From Hymenobacter norwichensis DSM 15439 (GTDB lineage Bacteria; Bacteroidota; Bacteroidia; Cytophagales; Hymenobacteraceae): DNA of 64,000 nucleotides. Shown here in pieces: positions 18,090 through 30,347 of the stretch (position 1 is its first letter; every line of letters begins with the position of its first letter). Under the pieces are notes generated by a model. The model saw only the letters and a list, made by a program, of their open reading frames with translations. It was not told the origin of the DNA and ran no database searches. A program made the position numbers and the translations under genes. Location: positions 186,001 to 250,000 of the forward strand of contig NZ_ATVL01000012.1 in assembly GCF_000420705.1 (NCBI RefSeq). The letters run 5' to 3'.

Positions 18090-19007
18090 CTAAGCTGGCC
18101 GAGGTACAGCTTTTCTCTTGGCTCCTAGCTGTGCTACCAGAATACCAGTTAGCACCACCGCCCCACCAGCCAGCTGCGGACCCGTGACGGTGCCGCCGTA
18201 GGTAAGCGCAATCAGCACCGAAAACACCGGCACCAAGTTCATAAACAGGGCTGCCCTATCGGGCCCGATTTGCACGAGGCCCCGGTTCCAGCTGATGTAG
18301 CTTAGGCAGGTACCCAGGACGCCCATTACCAGCAACGGCAACCAGAACCCCACGAATGGAAACGTAGCGTACGGCGCGGCCACCAGCGCCGGGGCAGCCG
18401 GCACCGCCAGCAGCAGTAGCCCCAGCAACGACGTAACCGCAGTAGTTTCCAGTGCGGGCATACCTGACAAAAACCGCCGTACCGATACGTGGTTGAGCGC
18501 AAACGCCAGATTCGCTAGCAGAAACCATACGTCGCCGCGTGAGAAGCTGAGGCTGCTGAGCGTGTCCCAACTGCCTTTGGAAATAACGACGAGTACGCCC
18601 GCCAGGCTCAGGGCCGCGCCCAGCCACTGCCGCGGCGTGAGCCGCGTGCCTAGCATCTGGGTGGCCAGCAGCATGGTCGTGACGGGGTTCAGGCCTATAA
18701 TGAGCGTGGCATTGACCGGCGAGGTGTACTGCAAGCCCTCGAAAAACGCATAGTTGAAGAGAAACACGCCAGCTCCCGCCACTACTAGAATTCCTACCCA
18801 GTGTGCCCGCACCCGCGCCCAGCAGAAGCCGCCGCCCACCAGCATCAACCCCAGCAACGCCGCGCCACCCACCGCGTAGCGCAGCGCGGCGCCGGCCAAT
18901 GGCGGCACAAACTTCAGAACCGGCACGGCTAGGTGGAAGTTGAGCGCCCACGAGGCCACGGCCAGCGTAACCAGCGCATAGCTGCGAACAGAGGAAGACA
19001 GATTCAT
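18090..19007 (-). CDS. EamA/DMT-superfamily transporter
   Basis: About 305 aa. I chose ATG 19007 (MNLSSSVRSYALVTLAVASW) since the frame upstream to 19070 adds a charged stretch absent from the family. Ten hydrophobic helices in two halves are visible, each half ending with EamA-type patterns (NATLIIGLNPVTTMLLATQM; PDRAALFMNLVPVFSVLIAL). This is an inner-membrane exporter or exchanger of small metabolites such as amino acids or nucleotides; the substrate cannot be read from sequence. Nested inverted repeats at 18031-18088 directly after the stop may end transcription. Confidence 0.9.
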   Translation of the reverse strand: MNLSSSVRSYALVTLAVASWALNFHLAVPVLKFVPPLAGAALRYAVGGAALLGLMLVGGGFCWARVRAHWVGILVVAGAGVFLFNYAFFEGLQYTSPVNATLIIGLNPVTTMLLATQMLGTRLTPRQWLGAALSLAGVLVVISKGSWDTLSSLSFSRGDVWFLLANLAFALNHVSVRRFLSGMPALETTAVTSLLGLLLLAVPAAPALVAAPYATFPFVGFWLPLLVMGVLGTCLSYISWNRGLVQIGPDRAALFMNLVPVFSVLIALTYGGTVTGPQLAGGAVVLTGILVAQLGAKRKAVPRPA

Positions 19008-19101
19008 GGTTCTTTCGTAAAATTGGGACAAGTGCGGGAGCGGCACGCGAAAATGCCGAATCCTGACCACCTTTGCAGCCTAAACCTATTGCCTACCCCT
19101 T

Positions 19102-19497
19102 ATGAATCTGGAAGAGCTAAACCGCGCCCTCGTTACCCTGATCGAGAAAAAGCAAGTCCTGCACGACATGAAGTACGATGATGCCCGCTACGACGACGTG
19201 GAAGAGGAACTGCACGACTTGGAAGACGACTTCAACGACGAATACGGCACCTACCTGGAAGCCGCCCTCGACAAAGTGCACACCGAACTCAATTCCGATA
19301 CCGACGTGCTGCTGCCCACGGCCTACTTGCCCTCCAGCACCGGTGGCAAACCTTCGCCGAAAGAAGGCGTGTGGGTTGATTCCGAGAAATATCCCGGCAA
19401 AGAAGCCCGCATCACGCTGGTGCCCAACCCTACGCGCATCATGCTCACCGTTGGTAAAGCAGTGCAGCAGGAGCTTTGGAAAGCTAGCCAAGGCTGA
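19102..19497 (+). CDS. Conserved small acidic protein of unknown function
   Basis: 131 aa, no signal peptide or membrane helix. The N-terminal 70 residues form an acidic, Tyr- and Asp-rich helical stretch (DDARYDDVEEELHDLEDDFN), followed by a beta-rich C-terminal half (GVWVDSEKYPGKEARITLVP). I do not recognise a named domain. CACCTTTG, one base off the TAnnTTTG box, lies about 33 bases before the start and may be its promoter. It diverges from the EamA gene. Confidence 0.7.
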   Translation: MNLEELNRALVTLIEKKQVLHDMKYDDARYDDVEEELHDLEDDFNDEYGTYLEAALDKVHTELNSDTDVLLPTAYLPSSTGGKPSPKEGVWVDSEKYPGKEARITLVPNPTRIMLTVGKAVQQELWKASQG

Positions 19498-19526
19498 AAG
19501 CATCAAGCTACGTCTTAGCTCATAAC

Positions 19527-19616
19527 GTGTCATCCTGAACGCAGAGAAGAATCTGGGTAGTGCAGTAGAATCTTTTACTACACCACCCAGATCCTTCTCT
19601 GCGTTCAGGATGACGC
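19527..19616. repeat. 32-bp inverted repeat, candidate dispersed palindromic element
   Basis: Left arm 19527-19558 (GTGTCATCCTGAACGCAGAG onward) and right arm 19585-19616 pair at 30 of 32 positions with a 26-base spacer; a run of T follows. It can act as a terminator for the upstream gene. Its size, spacing and TCATCCTGA core make it a relative of the element at 15561-15650. Confidence 0.75.
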
Positions 19617-19650
19617 TTTTTTTTCAATACCAACGCCCTACCCTCCACAT

Positions 19651-19995
19651 ATGCTCTACCGCATAGCCGAACCAACCGATTGGCAGCAGGCCAAGAGAAC
19701 CGGACTTTTCGCCAGCGCCGATTTGGTGGCGGAAGGCTTCATTCATAGCTCCGAACAGACGCAGATTCTGGAAACCACACGCCGCTATTATGCTGGTCGT
19801 ACCGACTTAGTGTTGTTGGAGTGGGATGAAGATGCGCTGACGGCCGCCGGAGTGCGGGTGGAGTGGGAGTGGGTGGAAGCTCGGCAAGAGCATTTCGCGC
19901 ACGTTTTTGGGCCGGTGCCGCTGGCGGCCGTGCGGCGGTGGTGGGCGTTTGCTCCAGCTACCGATGGACAATTTGCGTTGCCTACCGATTTGTGA
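19651..19995 (+). CDS. DUF952-family protein
   Basis: 114 aa. The features of DUF952 are clear: the opening LYRIAEPTDWQQAKRTGLF, the GFIHSS motif near residue 30, and the later VFGPVPLAAVR segment. The family is small, cytoplasmic, and resembles ADP-ribosyl-handling folds, with no assigned activity. Length and ends fit a complete gene. It has no obvious functional link with its neighbours. Confidence 0.88.
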   Translation: MLYRIAEPTDWQQAKRTGLFASADLVAEGFIHSSEQTQILETTRRYYAGRTDLVLLEWDEDALTAAGVRVEWEWVEARQEHFAHVFGPVPLAAVRRWWAFAPATDGQFALPTDL

Positions 19996-20079
19996 GTGAG
20001 TTGGTGGCTTTGCATACAACCATTGGCTGGATTGTTGCCTCCGTTAGCTTGAAAACTGCTACTCCCTCTCTCACGTTCT

Positions 20080-20868
20080 ATGCGATACTCTATACTATGG
20101 GCATGCCTGGCGGGGCTAGGCCTTACAAGCTGCGGCGCCTCCACTTTCCTAGCCATGCGCCCAGCTCAGCCCGATGGCTCCAGCGTAAACGGCCACCCCA
20201 CCAGCACTAAATATCAAACCGAGGACAGCGTGGAAGTGAAGCTAAGCTTCGTGCGCTACGACGCTACCGAGCTGGTGTTTGAGGTGGAAATTGGAAACGA
20301 CTCCAAGCGGCCGGTACTAATTGAGCCTGCCTCATTTTTCTACGCGCCCATTGATACGGCCGTGGCGCTGCGGCCTAGTGCCCAGCCTATGTTGCCCCGT
20401 ATAGCCGCCATCAACCCGGAAACGCGCCTGAAAACCCTCACGGCCAACCTGGAAACCGAAGCTGCTAAAGCCGAAAAGGTGAGTTGGTTTGAAATTGCTA
20501 CCACCGTCACGCAGGTAGCCGAAAGTGTAGCCAGCATCAAAAAGAAGGAAACTGAGGCGCAGGTAGTTGAGCGAGAAGAACGCCATGCCAGCACCAATGC
20601 CTACTTCGCCAACCAGCGCGAGCAGCACGCCCAGAACGCCGACGACCTCTACAACCAGCATCAAAGCTCCCAATCAGTGCTATTGCGTACCGCCAAGCTG
20701 CCTTCTGGTGAGTACGTCAGCGGGCAGGTGAACTTTCCCCGCACCGATACGGCCCGCCGGTTGCGGTTCGTGCTGTTCTACAACGAGCGGCCTGTCACCT
20801 TCGACTTCAACCAAACTCCGGAAAAGGTCAGTTACAGTCCCATGGGCGAACTAGTGCAAGCCCACTAA
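20080..20868 (+). CDS. Lipoprotein of unknown function with coiled-coil middle
   Basis: 262 aa. The lipobox LGLTSC predicts lipidation at Cys18. An N-terminal beta-rich domain (VEVKLSFVRYDATELVFEVE) resembles envelope proteins that describe alternative surface conformations. A charged helical stretch (about residues 120-195, ending with His- and Gln-rich sequence) follows, then another beta segment (RLRFVLFYNERPVTFDF). No named family recognised. A strong hairpin follows the stop codon and is shared with the convergent GH16 gene. Confidence 0.7.
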   Translation: MRYSILWACLAGLGLTSCGASTFLAMRPAQPDGSSVNGHPTSTKYQTEDSVEVKLSFVRYDATELVFEVEIGNDSKRPVLIEPASFFYAPIDTAVALRPSAQPMLPRIAAINPETRLKTLTANLETEAAKAEKVSWFEIATTVTQVAESVASIKKKETEAQVVEREERHASTNAYFANQREQHAQNADDLYNQHQSSQSVLLRTAKLPSGEYVSGQVNFPRTDTARRLRFVLFYNERPVTFDFNQTPEKVSYSPMGELVQAH

Positions 20869-20875
20869 AAAGCAT

Positions 20876-20901
20876 AAAGGCCAGCCGTGAGGCTGGCCTT
20901 T
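20876..20901. terminator. Two-way terminator between lipoprotein and GH16 genes
   Basis: Perfect 11-bp arms AAAGGCCAGCC (20876-20886) and GGCTGGCCTTT (20891-20901) with a 4-base loop, A run on the left and T run on the right, so it works for both convergent genes. Confidence 0.85.
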
Positions 20902-20919
20902 TATCGTCGTGCGGAACGG

Positions 20920-22362
20920 TTATTCTTTGCTGAACCGGATGGTTTGCTTTTGCTGGTCGGCGCCCACAACTACCAGATTGTACAGTCCGGGTGCCAGCTT
21001 CGATACGTCTAGCGCTTTGCCATTGTATGCGCCAGTCCACACGGGCCGGCCCTGCATGTTGAGGATGCTTACCTGAGTACCCGCTTTGGAAACACCCGAC
21101 AAAGTGAGCTGTCCGGCTACTGGGTTAGGGTAGAGGGCCAGTCCGGCTGCAGCGGTGGCAGAAACCTGCTGAGCATCGGCAGTGGTGGTTTGAGCCATGC
21201 GGGCCCCGTTGGCTTTAGTGATGCGCAACCAGTTGAAGTTCCAACCGCCGGCCTGCGCGTACACCCCAAAATTATACGTGCCGGCATTTACGTACACAGT
21301 CTGCGAAACGGTGGTCCAGTTTTGCCAGCCACCGGTAGCCGGAATTGTTACGGTACCGAGTTGCGTGGAGCCAGCGTTGAGGTCGGAGGACAGGCGGCTG
21401 CCGCTGGGGCTGGCCACGCGGTACTCGATGGTATAGTTGCCCGAGGTAGGGAAGTTGACGTTGTTGTAGGCCATCCAGTCGCCGGCATCAATATAGGCTA
21501 CGTTCTGGCCGCCGCCCGTGTCGGTGGTGTTTTCCAGTTGCACACCGTTCATCGAGCCATAGCTTTCGGCCTGAATTTGGGTAGAGGTTGGGGCCGTGGT
21601 GCCGCCGGTTTTCTGGTATACCCGCACGTAATCGACGTACATGGTGGCGGACAGCTTGCTTTCATCTACGGTCTGGCCAGGCCAGTTGCCGGCTACGGCC
21701 AGGTTCAAGAGCAGGAAGAAAGGCCGGTGAAATTCCTCGGTGCCGCCCGCATTGTTGAGGATGCTCATGACGTGGTACTGGGTGCCGTCCACAAACCAAC
21801 GGATGGCGCTGGCATCCCATTCCACGGTGTAGACGTGGTAGTCCTGGGGCGTGGTGATGGTATTGCCGCCGTATTCAGCATGGCCGTTGCTGTCCCAGTG
21901 CGGGGTACCGTACACCTTGTTCTCGGAGTTGATATGCTCCATGATGTCAATTTCGCCGCAGGCTGGCCAGCTAACCGTGTTAATGTTGCCGCCCAGCATC
22001 CAGAAAGCCGGCCACAAGCCTTGGCCCAGTGGTACTTTCAGGCGAGCTTCTATCTTGCCGTAGGTGAACTCCTTACGACCCTTGGTAATCATGCGGGCCG
22101 AAGTGTAAGGCATGCCGCCCACGGTTTGCTTGCGGGCCGTAATCAGTAGGTTGCCGTTGGCCACGCTGGCGTTGGCAGCCTGGTAGTACTGCTTCTCATT
22201 GTTGCCCCAGCCACCGCCGCCGGTTTCAAATTGCCAGTCGGGGCTGATGCTGCCGTTGAACTCGTCGGCCCAGACAAGTTGGTAGGTTTGGGCCTGCACC
22301 GCCGAGTGACCGAGTACGGCTAGCGCTGCTGCGCCAAGCAGTGTGTGTAAGATCTTTTTCAT
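20920..22362 (-). CDS. GH16 beta-glucanase with CBM6-like domain and T9SS sorting domain
   Basis: 480 aa. A signal peptide ends at VQAQ (residue 25). The GH16 domain (about 26-258) has the catalytic motif EIDIME with E137, D139 and E142. A CBM6-like domain (about 265-390, IQAESYGSMNGVQLENTTDT) follows. The last 75 residues are a T9SS type A domain (LALYPNPVAGQLTLSG to RFSKE). It is therefore exported by T9SS and probably released or anchored at the surface, where it attacks beta-glucan while the CBM holds the polymer. It lies 9 kb from the SusC/D locus but fits the same substrate. Confidence 0.94.
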   Translation of the reverse strand: MKKILHTLLGAAALAVLGHSAVQAQTYQLVWADEFNGSISPDWQFETGGGGWGNNEKQYYQAANASVANGNLLITARKQTVGGMPYTSARMITKGRKEFTYGKIEARLKVPLGQGLWPAFWMLGGNINTVSWPACGEIDIMEHINSENKVYGTPHWDSNGHAEYGGNTITTPQDYHVYTVEWDASAIRWFVDGTQYHVMSILNNAGGTEEFHRPFFLLLNLAVAGNWPGQTVDESKLSATMYVDYVRVYQKTGGTTAPTSTQIQAESYGSMNGVQLENTTDTGGGQNVAYIDAGDWMAYNNVNFPTSGNYTIEYRVASPSGSRLSSDLNAGSTQLGTVTIPATGGWQNWTTVSQTVYVNAGTYNFGVYAQAGGWNFNWLRITKANGARMAQTTTADAQQVSATAAAGLALYPNPVAGQLTLSGVSKAGTQVSILNMQGRPVWTGAYNGKALDVSKLAPGLYNLVVVGADQQKQTIRFSKE

Positions 22363-22834
22363 GGTGATTGGGGGAGTTGGTTGGAAGAAAAAAGTGAGCA
22401 GAACAAGTCCAATGTTCGCACTCCTTTCTTCAAACGCAAGCCTCCAAGACGCACTACATTAGGCTTACTAACGCCTAAGAACCAGACGCCAGACACTTAC
22501 TACACACGTATTAGTAAAGAATTTATAGCGTTGGATTATCTCCGTTTTCAACGACCTGCAACCTGGGTGTCGTTTAGAAAATAACTCACCCAACCACTAC
22601 TTGCCACGAAATTTCTCTAAATGCCAAAATCTTATTTCTGTTAGCCGTGGTACTCCGAGGTATATAATATTTCCATATATAAACCTCGGCCGATGTCGAG
22701 ACGCGGCATTTCGCGTCTCGACGTCATTTAGTTGAACAGGTCAAATGGCGCGGACGACAAGACGCGAACCGAAGGTTTACAAAGCCAACTGTCCCGTCTT
22801 TACAAAAGGTAGAGAACAGATACGGTGAAACGCA
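22363..22834. other. Intergenic region between divergently placed GH16 and ABC-F gene ends
   Basis: This stretch of about 470 bases contains no convincing gene. Position 22695-22722 holds a perfect 11-bp hairpin (GTCGAGACGCG, 6-base loop, CGCGTCTCGAC). The GH16 promoter should lie near 22390-22450 on the minus strand; TGCGTTTG there is close to the -7 box but not exact. Confidence 0.5.
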
Positions 22835-22864
22835 AAACGGCGCTGGTAGAAACCAGCGCCGTTT
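22835..22864 (-). terminator. Terminator after the ABC-F gene
   Basis: Perfect 13-bp arms AAACGGCGCTGGT (22835-22847) and ACCAGCGCCGTTT (22852-22864) with loop AGAA, 22 bases past the stop codon of the minus-strand ABC-F gene. Confidence 0.85.
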
Positions 22865-22886
22865 GGATTGAGATATATTTTGGAAG

Positions 22887-24785
22887 TTACACTAAATCAG
22901 CTAGTTCCAGCCACCGCTCTCCCTTGCTGTCCAAATCGGCGTCGGTGCGCTTGAGTTGGGCGGCCCAGTCGGCTAGCTCGGTATGGGAGCCAGTGCCAGA
23001 ATTCAGCTTCTCAATGAGCTGTTGCTTCAGGATTTCCAGTTGCTCGATTTCCTTTTCCAGCGTTTCGTACTCCTTCTTCTCGGCGAAACTGGCCTTGCGC
23101 TTAGGTGCCGCAGCGGCAACCGGAGCAGGCGTAGCAGTCGTAGGGTTCACCGACTTCAGGGCCTTCTCGGCGTCGCGGGCAGTGTTGTCGGCGGGTTGCT
23201 CTTGCAGCCACTCGCGGTAGTCGGTATAGTTGCCGGGGAACTGCCGGATTTTACCGGCCGGCTCCAAGGCAAACACCTGCTCCACCAGCGCATCCATAAA
23301 GTACCGGTCGTGGCTCACGATAATCAGGCAGCCTGCAAACTGGAGCAGGAAATCCTCCAGAATGTTGAGCGTGATGATGTCGAGGTCGTTGGTCGGTTCG
23401 TCGAGAATCAGGAAATTGGGGTTCTTGATGAGCACCCGCAACAGCTGCAACCGGCGCTTTTCGCCCCCGCTCAGCTTGCTCACCAGCGTGTACTGCTGGG
23501 CCGGCGGAAACTGGAAGTGCTGCAAAAACTGCGAGGCAGTGACCACGCTGCCATCAGCCAGCTCAATTACCTCGGCCACTTCCTTCACAATGTCAATCAC
23601 GCGTTGCGTAGGGTCGAATTCCAGCTCGGTCTGGGTGTAGTAGCCGAACACGGTGGTCTGGCCTGCGTCTACGGTGCCGGAATCAGGAGCCAGTTGCTTG
23701 GTAAGCATATTGAGCAGCGTGGTTTTGCCCGCGCCGTTGGGGCCTACCAGGCCAATCCGATCCTTCTTCTTGAACACGTAGCTGAAATCGGACAGCACCA
23801 CTTTGTCGCCAAACTTCTTGCTCAGGTGCTCTACCTCGATGATTTTGCCGCCCTGCCGGGTGGTTTTCACCGACAGCTCCATCTCTGGGCCTTTGATTTT
23901 GGTCTTGGCCTTTTCTTGGGTTTCGTAGAAAGCGTCGATGCGGGCTTTTTGCTTGGTACCGCGGGCCTGGGGCTGGCGGCGCATCCAATCTAGCTCTTTG
24001 CGGAGCAGGTTGCGGGCCTTTTCCACTTCGGCGGTTTCCATCTGCTCCCGGTCGGCTTTCTTCTCCACGAAGTAGGCATAGTTGCCTTGGTAGCGGTGCA
24101 CGCGGCCCTGGTCCAGCTCCACTATTTCGTTGGCTACCCTATCGAGGAAGTACCGGTCGTGGGTTACCATCAGTAGGGTGAGGCTCGGGGAAGCCAACCG
24201 GTTTTCCAACCACTCAATGGTGGCCAGATCCAGATGGTTGGTCGGTTCGTCGAGAATCAGCACATCGGGCTCTTCAATCAGCACGCGGGCCAAGGCTACG
24301 CGCTTGCGCTGCCCACCCGAGAGTTTGCTTACGTTGCGCTGCAACAGCTCGCCCAGGATGCCTAGCTTACCCAATATCTGTTGCACCTGCGACTCGTAGT
24401 CCCAGGCGTTGTACGAGTCCATTAGCTCCATTACCCGCTGCAAATCGGCGGGCTTGTGGTTGGGGTCGTTTACTACGTGCTCGTAGTCACGGATAGCAGC
24501 CAGGGTATCGTTTTGGCTGGCGAAGATGGTTTCCTCTACCGTCAGCGTTTCATCGAACACCGGCTGCTGACCCAAAAACGACACGCGGGTGTCTTTGCGG
24601 GTACTTAGGCCACCAGTATCTGGCGGCTCCAAACCGGCCAAAATACGCAGCAGTGTGGTTTTTCCTGAGCCGTTGATACCGACAAGGCCCACACGCTGGC
24701 CTTGTTGCAAACCAAAGTTCAGTTCCCGGAAAAGCCACCGGTCGGCGTAATTCTTCGAAAGGTTTTCAGCAGAAAGCAGATTCAT
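22887..24785 (-). CDS. ABC-F family ATPase, Uup-like
   Basis: About 632 aa. I chose ATG 24785 (MNLLSAENLSKNYADRWLF) because it matches the family start and lies just downstream of a TACCTTTG box; the frame runs up to 24824. Two ATP-binding cassettes: Walker A GINGSGKTTLL and GPNGAGKTTLL, signatures LSGGQRKRVALARVL and LSGGEKRRLQLLRVL, Walker B VLILDEPTNHLD and FLILDEPTNDLD. The linker between them and a C-terminal coiled coil (about 545-632) are typical of Uup. There are no membrane helices; it acts on ribosomes or structured nucleic acid rather than in transport. Confidence 0.93.
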   Translation of the reverse strand: MNLLSAENLSKNYADRWLFRELNFGLQQGQRVGLVGINGSGKTTLLRILAGLEPPDTGGLSTRKDTRVSFLGQQPVFDETLTVEETIFASQNDTLAAIRDYEHVVNDPNHKPADLQRVMELMDSYNAWDYESQVQQILGKLGILGELLQRNVSKLSGGQRKRVALARVLIEEPDVLILDEPTNHLDLATIEWLENRLASPSLTLLMVTHDRYFLDRVANEIVELDQGRVHRYQGNYAYFVEKKADREQMETAEVEKARNLLRKELDWMRRQPQARGTKQKARIDAFYETQEKAKTKIKGPEMELSVKTTRQGGKIIEVEHLSKKFGDKVVLSDFSYVFKKKDRIGLVGPNGAGKTTLLNMLTKQLAPDSGTVDAGQTTVFGYYTQTELEFDPTQRVIDIVKEVAEVIELADGSVVTASQFLQHFQFPPAQQYTLVSKLSGGEKRRLQLLRVLIKNPNFLILDEPTNDLDIITLNILEDFLLQFAGCLIIVSHDRYFMDALVEQVFALEPAGKIRQFPGNYTDYREWLQEQPADNTARDAEKALKSVNPTTATPAPVAAAAPKRKASFAEKKEYETLEKEIEQLEILKQQLIEKLNSGTGSHTELADWAAQLKRTDADLDSKGERWLELADLV

Positions 24786-24790
24786 AGCTA

Positions 24791-24798
24791 CAAAGGTA
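24791..24798 (-). promoter_or_regulatory. -7 box (TACCTTTG) of the ABC-F gene
   Basis: TACCTTTG on the minus strand is an exact TAnnTTTG box, 5 bases upstream of ATG 24785. A -33 TTG at the ideal distance is not obvious; the nearest is 25 bases away. Transcripts would be nearly leaderless. Confidence 0.4.
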
Positions 24799-24865
24799 GC
24801 CACGGCTTGGCAGCCTGGAAGCACAAGCTCGCAATTACTCTAGTGGCGGCCCGATTACGTCTCGT

Positions 24866-28417
<3,552 letters not shown>

Positions 28418-28686
28418 AGCACTAACACAACATAAACGTATCAAACTCAACTGCCAAGACTTATGCAGTCACTCAGCTAAACTGCAAATTTACTCTTTAC
28501 CGACTGACAGTTGACGGATGGACCATATAAAATATTGGATTTAGCGTATGGTGTTGCGAGAAGATCAAGCTCTAAGCGTAACGCTATAAAAAAGAAACAG
28601 CTGCAACGCCCTCGGGCAAGCCAAAAACACGGCGAATTCTGCCCGACTGCGCACATGCAGTAATCTGGCGTCAATAAGCTTCAGGT

Positions 28687-28920
28687 TTATATTACCCGTA
28701 CCCGATCTACGTGCACATCGTCACGCAGAATTTCCAGCCCTTTGTATGCAAGCGGCCGGCCTGTGTTGTGCGTCAGCTCGCCGCCGGCCCCGTGCAGATG
28801 CGCCACATCCAGCACGAGCTGCGTGTACTTCCGCTCACCCAGTTCAATGGCAACCGGGCGGCCCTGAGTGGAATCGAAAGCCTCCAGGGCCTTGTTGATT
28901 TCTTCCAGAATGATGCTCAT
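28687..28920 (-). CDS. Small conserved protein of unknown function
   Basis: 77 aa from ATG 28920 (MSIILEEINKALEAFDSTQG); the frame is open to 28959 but the extra residues lack support. No signal peptide, membrane helix or recognised domain. The hydrophilic helix followed by a beta-rich C-terminus (GLEILRDDVHVDRVRVI) suggests a small folded cytoplasmic protein. It diverges from murI; the 160 bases between them contain AT-rich sequence (TTAATTAACAATTAATAATT) suited to promoters. Confidence 0.55.
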   Translation of the reverse strand: MSIILEEINKALEAFDSTQGRPVAIELGERKYTQLVLDVAHLHGAGGELTHNTGRPLAYKGLEILRDDVHVDRVRVI

Positions 28921-29082
28921 AAGCACGAATAAGCAAGGAATTTCCGTGTTAATTAACAATTAATAATTAACACGCGCTCCTGAAGTCCGGCGGAGTTGGA
29001 GGAAACCGGCAACTTTGTGTGGCGGACGGCCCGCCAGCTTGCGGCGTTGGGCCGGAACCTCATCAGTTGTTACGCATTACCT

Positions 29083-29898
29083 ATGGATTCTACCATTCGC
29101 CCCATCGGCGTATTCGATAGTGGCATCGGCGGGCTGACCGTGGCCCGCGCCGTGGCCCGTGAGCTGCCCCACGAGCGGCTTGTTTACTTCGGCGACACCG
29201 CTCACCTGCCTTACGGCGACAAATCTACGGCTGCCATTCAGGCCTATTCCGTCAAAATCTGCGACCTGTTGCTCAAGCAGCAATGCAAGCTGATTCTGAT
29301 TGCCTGCAACTCGGCCTCGGCGGCGGCGTACGAGTTGGTGCGCGAGTACGTGGGCTCGAAGGCACGGGTGCTCAACGTCATCGACCCGATAGTGGCGCAT
29401 GTGGGAGCAGCCTATGCCGGCCGCACGGTAGGCCTCATCGGGACCAAGCAAACCGTGAACAGCAACGTGTACCGCAAGAAAATAGATGACCTGGACGCGG
29501 GGGTTCGGCTCCAAAGCTTAGCCACGCCGCTGCTGGCTCCAATGATTGAGGAAGGCTTTTTTGCCAACACCATTTCCGACAGCATCATCCGCTCCTACCT
29601 TACCAACCCGGCGCTGGCGGGCATTGAGGCGCTGGTGCTGGCTTGCACGCATTATCCGCTCATCAAGCAGCAGATAGCCGATTTTTACCAGAACGACGTG
29701 GAAGTGCTGGACGCTTCCGACGTGGTGGCCGCCCATGTGAAAAGCTACCTGATCAGCCACCAATTAGCCGCTGAGCCGAAACCAACGCCGCCGGCACATC
29801 ATTTCTACGTTTCCGACTTCACCCGCTCGTTCGAGGAAAGCACGCGCATTTTCTTCGAGCAGGAAGTGCACCTAGAGCATTATCCGCTCTGGGAATAG
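29083..29898 (+). CDS. murI: Glutamate racemase
   Basis: 271 aa. I chose ATG 29083 (MDSTIRPIGVFDSGIGGLTV), the family start; the open frame from 28996 encodes residues not seen in MurI. Motifs: VFDSGIGGLTVAR, GDTAHLPYGDKS, and the two catalytic cysteines, Cys75 in IACNSASAAA and Cys188 in ACTHYPL. It makes D-glutamate for peptidoglycan precursors in the cytoplasm. CAACTTTG at 29009-29016, one base off the -7 box, may be its promoter. Confidence 0.96.
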   Translation: MDSTIRPIGVFDSGIGGLTVARAVARELPHERLVYFGDTAHLPYGDKSTAAIQAYSVKICDLLLKQQCKLILIACNSASAAAYELVREYVGSKARVLNVIDPIVAHVGAAYAGRTVGLIGTKQTVNSNVYRKKIDDLDAGVRLQSLATPLLAPMIEEGFFANTISDSIIRSYLTNPALAGIEALVLACTHYPLIKQQIADFYQNDVEVLDASDVVAAHVKSYLISHQLAAEPKPTPPAHHFYVSDFTRSFEESTRIFFEQEVHLEHYPLWE

Positions 29899-30012
29899 GC
29901 GCGTAGCGGCTCCGGCTTATCGGATGGATAGGGAGAAAAGTCTAGGAATTGGGAGGGTTGGCAGATAGTGTTTTGGAGGCGGGCAGGGGAGCCGGTAGGC
30001 TTGTGTAGGTGA

Positions 30013-30290
30013 GTGAAAGTGCTCAGGCCAAGTAGCAGGGCCGCAACTCTGCTGGCTGGTTTGGTACTCCCTCAGCTGTTCAACCTCCCTACTTCTTGCC
30101 CTATAAATCACCCCCGAATGCTGCTGGTCACGCTGAGGCAAACGGCAAAGGTTACATGGGCACCGGCTACGATGGCGTCAACCGCCTCAACGACTTCTGG
30201 GAGTACGACCCCAGCGCCAACACCTGGACCCGCAAAGCCGACTTCGCTTGCTCTGCCCGCTACGACGTGGTTTCTCTAGCCGACGGCCCA
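30013..30290 (+). pseudogene. Remnant of a Kelch-repeat secreted protein
   Basis: One frame from GTG 30013 encodes a signal-peptide-like segment (SRAATLLAGLVLPQLFNLPT). A different frame at about 30138-30285 encodes a single clear Kelch repeat (GKGYMGTGYDGVNRLNDFWE, then YDPSANTWTRKADF and ARYDVVSLADG). Intact Bacteroidota Kelch proteins have five or six such repeats in one frame. The shift in frame and the single repeat suggest a gene that lost most of its centre by deletion. The Kelch match is clear; the link with the upstream signal-like segment is less sure. Confidence 0.6.
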
Positions 30291-30316
30291 TCAAATCGTT
30301 TCAAAACAACCACCTG

Positions 30317-30347
30317 CGGGCTGGCGAAATCTGTTTTCGCCAGCCCG
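30317..30347 (+). terminator. Strong stem-loop after the Kelch remnant
   Basis: Perfect 13-bp arms CGGGCTGGCGAAA (30317-30329) and TTTCGCCAGCCCG (30335-30347) with a 5-base loop. Probably the surviving terminator of the decayed Kelch gene. Confidence 0.65.

Noticed and set aside
22381..22584. 67-codon plus-strand frame in the spacer before the GH16 gene
   Set aside because: It overlaps the expected GH16 promoter, has no recognisable features and no nearby promoter of its own.
22983..23993. Plus-strand frame opposite the ABC-F gene (336 codons), and a similar one at 21190-22149 opposite the GH16 gene
   Set aside because: Both mirror strongly supported genes and lack start-region or domain support.
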